Below, in pieces: positions 1 through 7,429 of a stretch of DNA of 17,527 bases; position 1 is the stretch's first letter; each line of letters opens with the position of its first letter. The notes under the pieces were generated by a model. That model saw only the letters and a program-made list of their open reading frames with translations, was not told the DNA's origin and did no database searches. The translations under genes were made by a program, and so were the position numbers. The DNA is from Actinomycetota bacterium. GTDB taxonomy: Bacteria > Actinomycetota > Actinomycetes > S36-B12 > UBA5976. Location: the NCBI GenBank assembly GCA_947447095.1, contig CANFIL010000012.1, positions 1 to 17,527 of the forward strand. Direction: 5' to 3'.

Positions 1-16
1 GATTCCGGCCCATAAA

Positions 17-75
17 CAGCGTTGAACGGTAGTCCCGATTCTGACAGTGCCATGTTTCGTTACTACCGTTCGCTG
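17..75. repeat. Long imperfect inverted repeat downstream of sdhB
   Basis: GAACGGTAGT at 24-33 is matched by its exact reverse complement ACTACCGTTC at 62-71. Outside that, CAGC (17-20) can pair with GCTG (72-75) if GTT at 21-23 is bulged out. This gives a stem of about 14 pairs around a 28-base loop. No T-run follows on either strand, so it is not a textbook intrinsic terminator. All three plus-strand frames hit a stop by base 32 (at 13-15, 23-25 and 30-32). A plus-strand gene ending just left of the window is therefore possible, and this could be the shared 3' structure of two converging genes. It could also be a small RNA or a dispersed repeat unit. The pairing is seen; the role is unknown. 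Confidence 0.5.
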
Positions 76-79
76 CTTA

Positions 80-103
80 GCAAGAACTTCTAGTCGTTCT
101 TGC
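80..103 (-). terminator. Hairpin across the sdhB stop codon, possible U-less terminator
   Basis: GCAAGAAC (80-87) and GTTCTTGC (96-103) form a perfect 8-bp stem with an 8-base loop that contains the sdhB TAG stop. No U-run follows on the minus strand. Terminators without a U-tract are often proposed in actinobacteria, so this may end the sdhCAB transcript or protect its 3' end. The hairpin is seen; the terminator role is inferred. Confidence 0.45.
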
Positions 104-845
104 GACGTGTGATTGTGCGGCCAAGCCACACAAGTGGATCGTACTTATTATCAACCACGCGTTCCTTCATAGGAATGATTGCGTTGTCGGTGATCTTGAT
201 GTGCTCTGGGCACACCTCGGTGCAGCACTTTGTGATGTTGCACATTCCAAGACCATGTTCTTCTTGAGCCATGTTCTTGCGATCGGTCTGATCCAGAGGA
301 TGCATGTCGAGTTCGGCGATACGCATCAAGAAACGAGGACCTGAGAAAGCTTCCTTGTTGTCTTCGTGATCGCGAACAACGTGGCACACGTTCTGACACA
401 TGAAACATTCGATGCACTTACGGAATTCCTGGCTGCGCTGAACGTCAACCTGAGCCATGCGGTATTCGCCAGCTGCGAGATCCTTCGGAGGATCAAACGC
501 TGGGACTTCGCGTGCCTTTTGGTAGTTGAACGATACGTCGGTTACCAAGTCCTTGATGACAGGGAATGTACGCATTGGTGTCACGGTGATTTCTTCATCT
601 TCACCGAACGTGTTCATACGTGTCATGCACATCAAGCGTGGACGGCCGTTGATTTCAGCAGCACATGAACCACACTTACCGGCCTTACAGTTCCAACGAA
701 CTGCCAAGTCTGGAGCCTGAGTCGCCTGCAAACGGTGAATGATGTCAAGGACAACTTCGCCTTCGCTGACTTCAACTTCGTGGTTAACCAGTTGGCCACC
801 TGACTTATCGCCGCGCCATACGCGCAACTTAGCTAAGTACCCCAT
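90..845 (-). CDS. sdhB: Succinate dehydrogenase iron-sulfur subunit SdhB
   Basis: Electron-transfer subunit of complex II (251 aa), passing electrons from the SdhA flavin to the membrane anchor at the inner face of the membrane. The N-terminal ferredoxin domain carries the [2Fe-2S] ligands Cys53, Cys58, Cys61 and Cys73. The C-terminal domain carries Cys144-x2-Cys147-x2-Cys150-x3-Cys154 and then Cys202-x5-Cys208-x3-Cys212. By family analogy Cys144/147/150/212 bind [4Fe-4S] and Cys154/202/208 bind [3Fe-4S]. Cys207 is an extra neighbouring cysteine. The ATG shares one base with the sdhA stop (TAATG), and a strong ribosome site, GGGAGGT (851-857 on the complement), lies 5 bases upstream, so translation is probably coupled. 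Length and order (C-A-B) match mycobacterial Sdh1 (Rv0249c-Rv0248c-Rv0247c, from memory). Last gene of the operon. Confidence 0.97.
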   Translation of the reverse strand: MGYLAKLRVWRGDKSGGQLVNHEVEVSEGEVVLDIIHRLQATQAPDLAVRWNCKAGKCGSCAAEINGRPRLMCMTRMNTFGEDEEITVTPMRTFPVIKDLVTDVSFNYQKAREVPAFDPPKDLAAGEYRMAQVDVQRSQEFRKCIECFMCQNVCHVVRDHEDNKEAFSGPRFLMRIAELDMHPLDQTDRKNMAQEEHGLGMCNITKCCTEVCPEHIKITDNAIIPMKERVVDNKYDPLVWLGRTITRRKND

Positions 846-2737
846 TACTGACCTCCCATGCCTAGTTGCTCGAGTTCTTCAGGCAACAAGTACTTCTTGA
901 GTTCTTCAACGTCGAACAGTTCAGCAAGTTCGCGTGGCATCAAAGGATTTTCTTCTTTGACGAGTTCCACGTTCTTGCCGTTCCACTTGGTCAGCAAGTT
1001 CCACTTACGCCACGAAGCATCCATCGTTGGGAAGTCGTTACGAGTGTGACCACCGCGTGACTCCTTGCGTTCCAACGCTGACTTCGCAACGGCTTCGCTG
1101 ACGAGCAACATGTTCCACAAGTCCAGCGCCAAGTGCCAGCCAGTGTTGAACAAGCGAGTGCCTTCAACCTTGACCTTTGCAGCGCGTCCCTTGAGAACTT
1201 CTAGCTTGTCGAGAGCTTCTTGCACTTCTGCTTCGTCGCGGGTGATTCCGACAAGGTCGTTCATCATCTGCTGAAGTTCAGCATGAAGTGCGTATGGGTT
1301 CTCTTCGCCATTGCTTTCGAATGGTGCGTTTGCGATTGCAAGTGCACGTTCGATTTCTGAGTCTGGAACTGATGGACGTGCGCCAAGATTCTTGACGTAT
1401 TCCGCAGCGCCAACACCAGCGCGACGGCCGAAGACCAAAAGATCAGATAGCGAGTTACCACCAAGACGGTTTGAACCGTGCATACCGCCAGCAACTTCAC
1501 CCGCAGCAAACAAGCCAGGAACACCAGTTGCAGCACCGGAGTCAGGATCAACCTGAACGCCACCCATGACGTAGTGACATGTTGGGCCAACTTCCATCGG
1601 CTGCAATGTGATGTCAACGTCTGCGAGTTCCTTGAACTGGTGCCACATCGAAGGCAGACGACGCTTAATGACATCTGCTGACAAACGAGTGGATACATCG
1701 AGGTATACGCCACCATGAGGTGTTCCGCGACCGGCCTTCACCTCAGAGTTAATTGCGCGCGCAACTTCGTCACGTGGCAACAGCTCTGGTGGACGGCGGT
1801 TGTTGTCGGCGTCTTCGTACCAGCGATCTGCTTCTTCTTCAGTCTCTGCGTACTTGTCCTTGAACACTGCAGGGATGTAGTCGAACATGAAGCGACGGCC
1901 TTCGGAGTTCTTCAGAACGCCACCGTCACCACGTACAGATTCGGTTACCAAGATGCCCTTGACCGACGGTGGCCAGACCATGCCGGTTGGGTGGAACTGA
2001 ATGAATTCCATACCCATCAGGTTGCCGCCAGCCTTCAAAGCAAGCGCGTGGCCATCGCCTGTGCCTTCCCATGAGTTGGAGGTGACCTTGAATGACTTGC
2101 CGATACCACCGGTTGCAAGAACAACTGCTGGGGCTTCGAACACTACGTATTCGCCAGTTTCGCGGTAGTAACCAAGAACGCCAGAAACCTTGCCATCAGT
2201 CTTGAGAATCTCAACCACTGTGAGTTCTGCAAAGACCTTCATGCGTGCGTCGTAATCGCCGCTCTCGCGGAAATCTTCCTGCTGCAACGAAACGATCTTT
2301 TGCTGCATTGTGCGAATCAATTCCAAACCTGTGCGGTCACCTACGTGAGCAAGGCGTGGGTATTCGTGACCACCGAAGTTGCGCTGGCTGATCTTGCCCT
2401 CATCAGTGCGATCAAAAAGCGCACCGTACGTTTCAAGTTCCCACACGCGATCTGGTGATTCCTTGGCATGAAGTTCAGCCATGCGCCACTGGTTCTGGAA
2501 CTTTCCACCGCGCATTGTGTCGCGGAAGTGAACCTTCCAGCCATCGTTGCTGTTGACGTTACCCATCGATGCAGCAATGCCACCCTCGGCCATAACCGTG
2601 TGGGCTTTACCGAAGAGTGACTTACAAATGATTGCAGTCTTGAAGCCGTTTGCACGAGCCTCGATTGCAGCACGAAGACCCGCGCCACCTGCACCGATGA
2701 TGACGACGTCGTATTGATGACGTTCAATCTGTGTCAT
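845..2737 (-). CDS. sdhA: Succinate dehydrogenase flavoprotein subunit SdhA
   Basis: Catalytic subunit of complex II (630 aa), oxidising succinate to fumarate with covalent FAD. Visible motifs in order: the FAD-binding GAGGAG at residues 15-20; His46 in the AHTVMAEGG segment, the expected flavin-attachment histidine; HPTG at 249-252; TESVRGDGG at 265-273; the PRDEVARAI segment at 321-329, which holds the active-site arginine region; His388 in GPTCHYVMGG; and Arg424 in NRLGGNSLSDLL. The length exceeds the roughly 590 residues of the E. coli enzyme and is close to the actinobacterial Sdh1 type (about 640). It starts at ATG 14 bases after the sdhC stop, with AAGGGG upstream as a ribosome site. 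It could in principle work as a fumarate reductase; the aerobic citric-acid-cycle neighbours favour succinate oxidation, which is inference. Confidence 0.98.
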   Translation of the reverse strand: MTQIERHQYDVVIIGAGGAGLRAAIEARANGFKTAIICKSLFGKAHTVMAEGGIAASMGNVNSNDGWKVHFRDTMRGGKFQNQWRMAELHAKESPDRVWELETYGALFDRTDEGKISQRNFGGHEYPRLAHVGDRTGLELIRTMQQKIVSLQQEDFRESGDYDARMKVFAELTVVEILKTDGKVSGVLGYYRETGEYVVFEAPAVVLATGGIGKSFKVTSNSWEGTGDGHALALKAGGNLMGMEFIQFHPTGMVWPPSVKGILVTESVRGDGGVLKNSEGRRFMFDYIPAVFKDKYAETEEEADRWYEDADNNRRPPELLPRDEVARAINSEVKAGRGTPHGGVYLDVSTRLSADVIKRRLPSMWHQFKELADVDITLQPMEVGPTCHYVMGGVQVDPDSGAATGVPGLFAAGEVAGGMHGSNRLGGNSLSDLLVFGRRAGVGAAEYVKNLGARPSVPDSEIERALAIANAPFESNGEENPYALHAELQQMMNDLVGITRDEAEVQEALDKLEVLKGRAAKVKVEGTRLFNTGWHLALDLWNMLLVSEAVAKSALERKESRGGHTRNDFPTMDASWRKWNLLTKWNGKNVELVKEENPLMPRELAELFDVEELKKYLLPEELEQLGMGGQ

Positions 2738-2751
2738 GTGTTCAGATCCCC

Positions 2752-3555
2752 TTAGAAGAAGTAGAGATTGTCGATGGCGCCGGAAGCGACAGAGCGGACG
2801 TAAAGATCAGCAAGAGCTACGCCAAACAGCGATACCCAAGCGAACTTTGCGTGATGTGCGTTAAGGCGTGAAACGCCAGTCCACATCTTGTAACGGAATG
2901 GGTGCTTGCTGAAGTGCTTCAAGCGGCCACCAACTGCGTGACGGCATGAGTGGCAAGACAACGAATACATCCACAAGAACGTTGCGTTAGCAGCGAGCAC
3001 CAATGTGCCAACGCTCATGTGTCCCCATTCACCCTCTGCGTTCTTGAAAGCAAGGATGGCGTCGATGCTCAGAAGAACGTTGAAGACAAGACCGGCGAAG
3101 AAGAAGTAGCGGTGAATGTTCTGACCAATAAGTGGGAACTTGGTTTCACCCGAGTACGACTTGTGTGGTTCGGACACGGCGCATCCTGGAGGTGACATCC
3201 AGAACGAGCGGTAGTACGTCTTGCGGTAGTAGTAGCACGTCATACGGAAGCCCAATGGGAAAATCAGAATAAGCAACGCTGGCGACAGAGTCCACCACAC
3301 ACCAACAGGCGTGCCAAGCAGTGACGCGCCTTCAACACAGTTTGCGGACAAACATGGTGAGTAGAACGGCGAGATCAGTGGCTCGGCGAAATAGTAAGCG
3401 TTTTCGAATGCGCGCCATGTTGCGTAAACGATGAACGAAACGAGTACCACAACCGAAATCAGCGGCTGGATCCACCAGCGGTCTGTGCGGAGGTGCTTTT
3501 CATTGATGCTGGCGCGGCCAGGTGCTCCCGTACCGTGCTCTAAAGATGTTGCCAT
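2752..3555 (-). CDS. sdhC: Succinate dehydrogenase membrane anchor SdhC (Sdh1-like)
   Basis: Integral membrane anchor that takes electrons from SdhB and reduces quinone. It is a single 267-residue protein with about five hydrophobic helices (roughly 28-46, 85-104, 148-168, 181-199 and 236-254). The classical arrangement uses two short SdhC and SdhD subunits, and no SdhD is present here. Length and the C-A-B order match the mycobacterial Sdh1 anchor. It has six cysteines (68, 73, 107, 125, 201, 204) and a CHSCRH motif at 201-206 just after helix four, besides His148, His179, His234 and His235. M. smegmatis Sdh1 is reported to hold a Rieske-type [2Fe-2S] cluster in its membrane anchor; whether these residues are the equivalents is inferred. 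The ATG lacks a clear ribosome site and lies 7 bases from a good -10 box, suggesting leaderless expression. Confidence 0.93.
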   Translation of the reverse strand: MATSLEHGTGAPGRASINEKHLRTDRWWIQPLISVVVLVSFIVYATWRAFENAYYFAEPLISPFYSPCLSANCVEGASLLGTPVGVWWTLSPALLILIFPLGFRMTCYYYRKTYYRSFWMSPPGCAVSEPHKSYSGETKFPLIGQNIHRYFFFAGLVFNVLLSIDAILAFKNAEGEWGHMSVGTLVLAANATFLWMYSLSCHSCRHAVGGRLKHFSKHPFRYKMWTGVSRLNAHHAKFAWVSLFGVALADLYVRSVASGAIDNLYFF

Positions 3556-3562
3556 GAGCCCA

Positions 3563-3592
3563 ATTTTAGGGGGATTTCAGCGACCCTGTTCA
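3563..3592 (-). promoter_or_regulatory. Probable leaderless promoter of sdhCAB
   Basis: On the minus strand TAAAAT (complement of 3563-3568, 5 of 6 to the -10 consensus) ends 7 bases before the sdhC ATG. TGAACA (complement of 3587-3592, 4 of 6 to the -35 consensus) lies 18 bases further upstream. This spacing puts the transcript start at or next to the A of the ATG. The -35 sits inside the short inverted repeat CCTG-TT-CAGG (3585-3594), a possible but weak operator. Seen: the boxes and spacing. Inferred: activity. Confidence 0.5.
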
Positions 3593-3657
3593 GGCAGATT
3601 GGGGTTCCATGCTGTGAAATCAGGCACAACGATTCAAGTTCGAGGCCCGCATTGCCC

Positions 3658-4308
3658 TTAAAGCAGTGCTTCGCGCAATTGAGCGACGGTTTCCACGATT
3701 TGAGTGGCTCCGGCAGCTTCGAGTTCGCCGTCCTCGGCATAGCCCCAGGTGACTCCGATGGATGGCAAATCGTGCTCGGTAGCCCCATGAATGTCGTGCT
3801 CACGATCACCGATCATGACGATGCTGGCGCCGTCGCAGAGTTTCAGTTCGTCAACAGCGTGGCCGATAACGAGCGACTTCGTGCCGCGCAATGATCCATC
3901 TTCGTCACTACCGGCGATCACATCGAAGTGATGATCCAAGTTGAAGTGACGCAAAATGTTGATGGCGGCGTAATCGACTTTGGACGTTGCAACGGCAACG
4001 CGCTTGCCTGCTTTGTTTAAGTCGGTGAGTAATTCAGGAATGCCGTCGTACACCGCATTCTCGTATGCGCCAACTTCGTTGTAGTACTCGCGATAAAGGC
4101 GAACAGCATCTGCAACATGTGCGTCGTCAATTCCACCGATGTCTTTGAAGGACGTCCACAATGGTGGGCCAAGGTATCGACGCAGTTCGTCGCCCACAGG
4201 TTCTGGGTAACCAAGCTCGCGTAATGCGTGAATGACACCGTTGCCAACGCCAAGGCCGGAGTCAGTTAACGTGCCATCAAGATCGAAAAGTACGACGTCC
4301 CAACTCAT
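3658..4308 (-). CDS. HAD-family phosphatase, phosphoglycolate phosphatase-like
   Basis: Cytosolic haloacid-dehalogenase hydrolase of 216 aa. Motif I is DLDGTLTDS with the nucleophile Asp9 and acid/base Asp11. A helical cap region follows (about residues 15-85), with motif II Ser/Thr in VATSK (105-109) and motif IV in MIGDREHD near the C terminus. The cap type and GDREHD ending resemble the Gph/PGMB group (2-phosphoglycolate or small sugar phosphates), but the substrate cannot be read from sequence. The ATG overlaps the trpS stop as ATGA (4305-4308), and there is no separate ribosome site, so it is probably translated by coupling. Last gene of the mdh-icd run; no U-tailed hairpin is seen in the 102 bases that follow, up to the sdhC start. 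Confidence 0.9.
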   Translation of the reverse strand: MSWDVVLFDLDGTLTDSGLGVGNGVIHALRELGYPEPVGDELRRYLGPPLWTSFKDIGGIDDAHVADAVRLYREYYNEVGAYENAVYDGIPELLTDLNKAGKRVAVATSKVDYAAINILRHFNLDHHFDVIAGSDEDGSLRGTKSLVIGHAVDELKLCDGASIVMIGDREHDIHGATEHDLPSIGVTWGYAEDGELEAAGATQIVETVAQLREALL

Positions 4309-5297
4309 GGATGCACGAAACCGAGCTTGTCGTACACGTCAGCAAGAGTCTTTGATGCGATTTCACGAGCACGATGTGCACCGTCACGCATCAACCGCTC
4401 GAGTTCTGCAGGATCGCTCAAGTATGAATCAACCTTGCCTTGGTATGGCTCAACGAAGCTCAATACTGCTGCAGCAGTTTCTTTCTTCAAGTCGCCGTAC
4501 ATGCGGCCATCAAAACTCTTCACCAAGTCATCAATCGATGTGCCGGTGTACGCAGACATGATTGTCAACAAGTTCGAGACACCAGCCTTCTTGACTGGAT
4601 CAAATGCGACGACCGAATCTGAATCAGTCACAGCCGACTTAATCTTCTTCTCAGTCGTCTTCAGTGGATCGAGCAAGTTGATGCAACCGGCTGGCGATGA
4701 CTTACTCATCTTCGCGCTTGGCTCTTGCAAGTCTTGGATTTTCGCGGTGCCCTTCACAATGAAGGCTTCCGGAATTGTGAACGTGTCACCGAAACGACTG
4801 TTGAATCGAATTGCGAGATCGCGGGTGAGCTCAAGATGCTGACGTTGGTCTTCACCGACCGGAACGGCGTTTGCTTGATACAACAAGATGTCAGCAGCCT
4901 GCAGGATCGGGTAGGTCAACAACCCAACGCTTGCAGTAGAAGCACCGCCCTTGGCTGACTTGTCCTTGAACTGCGTCATGCGATTGGCTTCGCCGAGTCC
5001 GGTGATTGAAGACATGACCCACATCAACTGAGCATGCTCAGGCACATGGCTCTGCACGATCAGTGTGGACTTGTTTGGATCGATACCCAATGCGAGCAGC
5101 TGGGCGTAAGACGACAGGGTGCGAGCCTTGAGTTGAGCAGGATCTTGCTCAACCGTGATTGCGTGCATGTCCGCAATGAAGTACACACAATCGTGCGTAT
5201 CTTGCATGGTCACCCAGTTTTGGAGCGCTCCGAGATGGTTACCAATGTGGAAACTGTCAGAGGTCGGCTGGATGCCTGAGAGTACGCGCGGGTTCAC
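4305..5297 (-). CDS. trpS: Tryptophanyl-tRNA synthetase
   Basis: Class I aminoacyl-tRNA synthetase (330 aa, the usual bacterial length) that charges tRNA-Trp with tryptophan using ATP, in the cytosol. The HIGH-type signature is HIGN at residues 17-20, the GEDQRQH segment is at 148-154, and KMSKS is at 196-200. Asp136 in the QAAD segment is at the expected indole-recognition position. The start is GTG and overlaps the stop of the upstream CNNM gene as GTGA (5294-5297); residues from there read MNPRVLSGIQPTS, the normal N terminus of the family. The stop overlaps the next gene as ATGA. No T-box or leader is possible here because the start lies inside the preceding gene. Confidence 0.98.
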   Translation of the reverse strand: MNPRVLSGIQPTSDSFHIGNHLGALQNWVTMQDTHDCVYFIADMHAITVEQDPAQLKARTLSSYAQLLALGIDPNKSTLIVQSHVPEHAQLMWVMSSITGLGEANRMTQFKDKSAKGGASTASVGLLTYPILQAADILLYQANAVPVGEDQRQHLELTRDLAIRFNSRFGDTFTIPEAFIVKGTAKIQDLQEPSAKMSKSSPAGCINLLDPLKTTEKKIKSAVTDSDSVVAFDPVKKAGVSNLLTIMSAYTGTSIDDLVKSFDGRMYGDLKKETAAAVLSFVEPYQGKVDSYLSDPAELERLMRDGAHRAREIASKTLADVYDKLGFVHP

Positions 5298-6586
5298 TCG
5301 CCTATTGTCTCACTTCGCAGCACTCGCACGCGCGACACCCTGCGACCATCCATCTCGATGACGAACAATCGAGCCGTGTCGACCAAAATTTCGTCGCCGA
5401 CCATAGGAATTCGGCCAAGCTCAGAGGCAATAAAGCCTCCGACAGTTTCGTACGGACCTTCAGGCAATTCAAGGCCAGTTTCGTCAGCGAAATCTTGAAG
5501 ATTATCGAGGCCATCAACCACAGTGTCGCGGCCAACGGGGATCGTGCCTTCGGATTCGTCGGTGTCATACTCGTCGCGAATGTCGCCGATGAGTTCTTCG
5601 ACGAGATCTTCCATCGTGATGATGCCGGCAGTGCCGCCGTATTCGTCAATGACAAGTGCCATGTGCATGTTTGCCGCGCGCATCGCGCTCAAAGTCGGAA
5701 TCACTTGCTTTGAACCTGGGTAGCGAGCAATGTCGCGCACCAAGTCGCTCACGCGAATCGAACGTTCGCGCATATCTGGGTCAAGCAAGTCACGGACGTG
5801 GATGAAACCAATGACGTCGTCTTGGGAATCATCGCTGACGGGATAGCGTGAATGCGGTTTGTCCGCCACAATTTTGACCGCCTTGAATGCCGGCAAGTCA
5901 GCGTCAAGGAATGCAACTTCTGTTCGAGGAATCATGATCTCGCGAATTTGTCGATCGCCAGCCGAAAAAACATCGTCGATCATTTCGCGTTCGGTTGATG
6001 TCAGATCCTCGTGTGCTGCCACCATGCCACGGAGCTCTTCACCACTGATCTGTTCTTTTCCGGCTTTGGGATCGCCTCCGAGCAATCGCACGACAAGATC
6101 GGTTGATGCAGAAAGCAATGAAATAAATGGAGCGAAAATTCTTGCCACGATATCCAGTGGACCCGCAAGGAATAGTGCATAACGTTCTGAGTGTTGAAGT
6201 GCCATGCGCTTTGGTGTGAGTTCAGCGAACACAAGCGCAAGGTATGCCACAGCAATGGTCGACCCAATCAGACTGACAATTTCAGCAACGGAATCTGACA
6301 GACCAAGATCAACGAGTCGCGGAGCAACAATGGGAACGATTCGCTTTTCACCATAGGCAGCCGAGAAGAAGCCCGTAAGTGTCACACCAACTTGTCCCGC
6401 AGCAAGAAAACGATTGGGATTCTGTACGAGACGTTCAAGCCGACGACCTTTACGTCCCTTTGTGGTCGCAAGTTTCTTGACCTGGCTATCACGCAACGTG
6501 ATGAGCGCGGTTTCAGCGGCTACGAAAAGCGCGCCAAGAATCGAGAAAAGAAGAATTGCGCCGAAGATCGGCAGTAGGTCGCGCAC
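5294..6586 (-). CDS. CNNM/HlyC-CorC family membrane protein with CBS domains
   Basis: A 430-residue membrane protein often annotated as hemolysin-like, now linked in several bacteria to Mg2+ homeostasis and export. Domains in order: an N-terminal DUF21 membrane domain (about 1-190, with hydrophobic segments near 5-25, 60-80, 95-125 and 140-165, including the FAELTPKR motif); a CBS pair (about 205-330, with IMIPRTEV and YGGTAGIITMEDLVEELIG); and a C-terminal CorC/HlyC domain (about 345-425, with YETVGGFI and the GRIPMVGDEI loop). The start is a GTG 9 bases after the xth stop. The ribosome site is poor (only AAG in TGTAAGATT), so reinitiation from xth is likely. Mg2+ transport is inferred from the family; the gene context gives no ion clue. 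Confidence 0.93.
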   Translation of the reverse strand: MRDLLPIFGAILLFSILGALFVAAETALITLRDSQVKKLATTKGRKGRRLERLVQNPNRFLAAGQVGVTLTGFFSAAYGEKRIVPIVAPRLVDLGLSDSVAEIVSLIGSTIAVAYLALVFAELTPKRMALQHSERYALFLAGPLDIVARIFAPFISLLSASTDLVVRLLGGDPKAGKEQISGEELRGMVAAHEDLTSTEREMIDDVFSAGDRQIREIMIPRTEVAFLDADLPAFKAVKIVADKPHSRYPVSDDSQDDVIGFIHVRDLLDPDMRERSIRVSDLVRDIARYPGSKQVIPTLSAMRAANMHMALVIDEYGGTAGIITMEDLVEELIGDIRDEYDTDESEGTIPVGRDTVVDGLDNLQDFADETGLELPEGPYETVGGFIASELGRIPMVGDEILVDTARLFVIEMDGRRVSRVRVLRSETIGE

Positions 6587-6595
6587 AATGAAATC

Positions 6596-7429
6596 TTACA
6601 GATCAAACACTGCGGTGATTGGCGCATGATCTGACCAGCGTTCTGCATAGGAATTCGCCTTATCAATGCGAACATCCTTCAGCTTGTCGGCCAAGTCCGT
6701 TGTGGAAACGTGATAGTCAATACGCCAGCCGGTATTGGTATCAAACGCTTGCCCGCGCATAGACCACCAGGTGTATGGACCTTCGACGTCACCAGCGTGC
6801 TTACGGCCTAGATCAACAACGCCAACTTTGTCGAACCAAATGTCGAAATAGGCACGTTCGTCTTCATGGAAGCCCGCCTTACCGACGTTGCCCTTCCAAT
6901 TCTTGATGTCCAAGGTTGTGTGACCAACATTGAAGTCGCCGCATGCAAGGAAGTGTCCCCCACCTTCGGCTGACTTCTTTTGTGCTGACTTGAACCATTT
7001 CGTCATGGAATCCAAAAACTTGTACTTGTCTTGCTGAACTGGCTTTTCGATATCGCCGGCAAACACGTAGACCGAAGCAATCGTAAGTGGTCCGCTTGGC
7101 GTATCAATCGTTCCCTGAACCCATCGACCCGTGCCGGCAAACTCCTTGGGGCCAACGCCAGTCTTTACATTCTTTAGTGGAACAGAGCTAAGCATGGCGA
7201 CACCTGAATGACCAAGGCGAAGACTTTCGTCGCTAGCAACAAATAGGTCGGTTAGACCTTCTGCATCGAGCACCTCGTGAAGTTGCTCATCCGTAGCACG
7301 AACTTCTTGCAGGCATGCAACAGTGATTGCTCCCGAACGAAGTTGTTCGCCGATCCACGCGATTCCACCCTTACGCGCAGCAGCACGAACGCCATTGACG
7401 TTGACGGACATCACACCAAGTGGTGCCAT
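6596..7429 (-). CDS. xth: Exodeoxyribonuclease III / AP endonuclease
   Basis: Mg2+-dependent DNA repair nuclease (277 aa) of the endonuclease/exonuclease/phosphatase fold, cutting 5' of abasic sites and trimming 3' ends. Catalytic positions recognisable by family: Asn12 in NVNGVRAA, Glu42 in LQEVRA, Tyr121, Asp165 and Asn167 in GDFNV, Asp238 in WRIDYH, and Asp267-His268 in SDHAP. The segment after Tyr121 reads YVFAG rather than the E. coli-like YPNG. The ATG directly abuts the icd stop (TAAATG); a second ATG at residue 7 (7411) is an alternative that would give a start nearer the family norm. Repair has no evident link to the metabolic neighbours. Confidence 0.95.
   Translation of the reverse strand: MAPLGVMSVNVNGVRAAARKGGIAWIGEQLRSGAITVACLQEVRATDEQLHEVLDAEGLTDLFVASDESLRLGHSGVAMLSSVPLKNVKTGVGPKEFAGTGRWVQGTIDTPSGPLTIASVYVFAGDIEKPVQQDKYKFLDSMTKWFKSAQKKSAEGGGHFLACGDFNVGHTTLDIKNWKGNVGKAGFHEDERAYFDIWFDKVGVVDLGRKHAGDVEGPYTWWSMRGQAFDTNTGWRIDYHVSTTDLADKLKDVRIDKANSYAERWSDHAPITAVFDL

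Noticed and set aside
1..89. A tRNA or a partial gene at the left edge
   Set aside because: The paired segments do not fit a cloverleaf (no T-loop GGTTC motif), and no frame stays open long enough to recognise a protein.
1264..1716. A 150-codon open frame on the minus strand inside sdhA
   Set aside because: It lies in another frame of a fully convincing sdhA with all its catalytic motifs, has no ribosome site and no recognisable domain.
3556..3657. Terminator after the HAD phosphatase gene
   Set aside because: I looked for a stem with a T-run in this 102-base gap and found none on the minus strand; only the sdhC promoter elements are supported.
4327..4842. A 171-codon plus-strand open frame opposite trpS
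   Set aside because: It is antisense to the conserved trpS coding sequence including KMSKS; no homology or signals are seen, so it is probably a codon-bias shadow.
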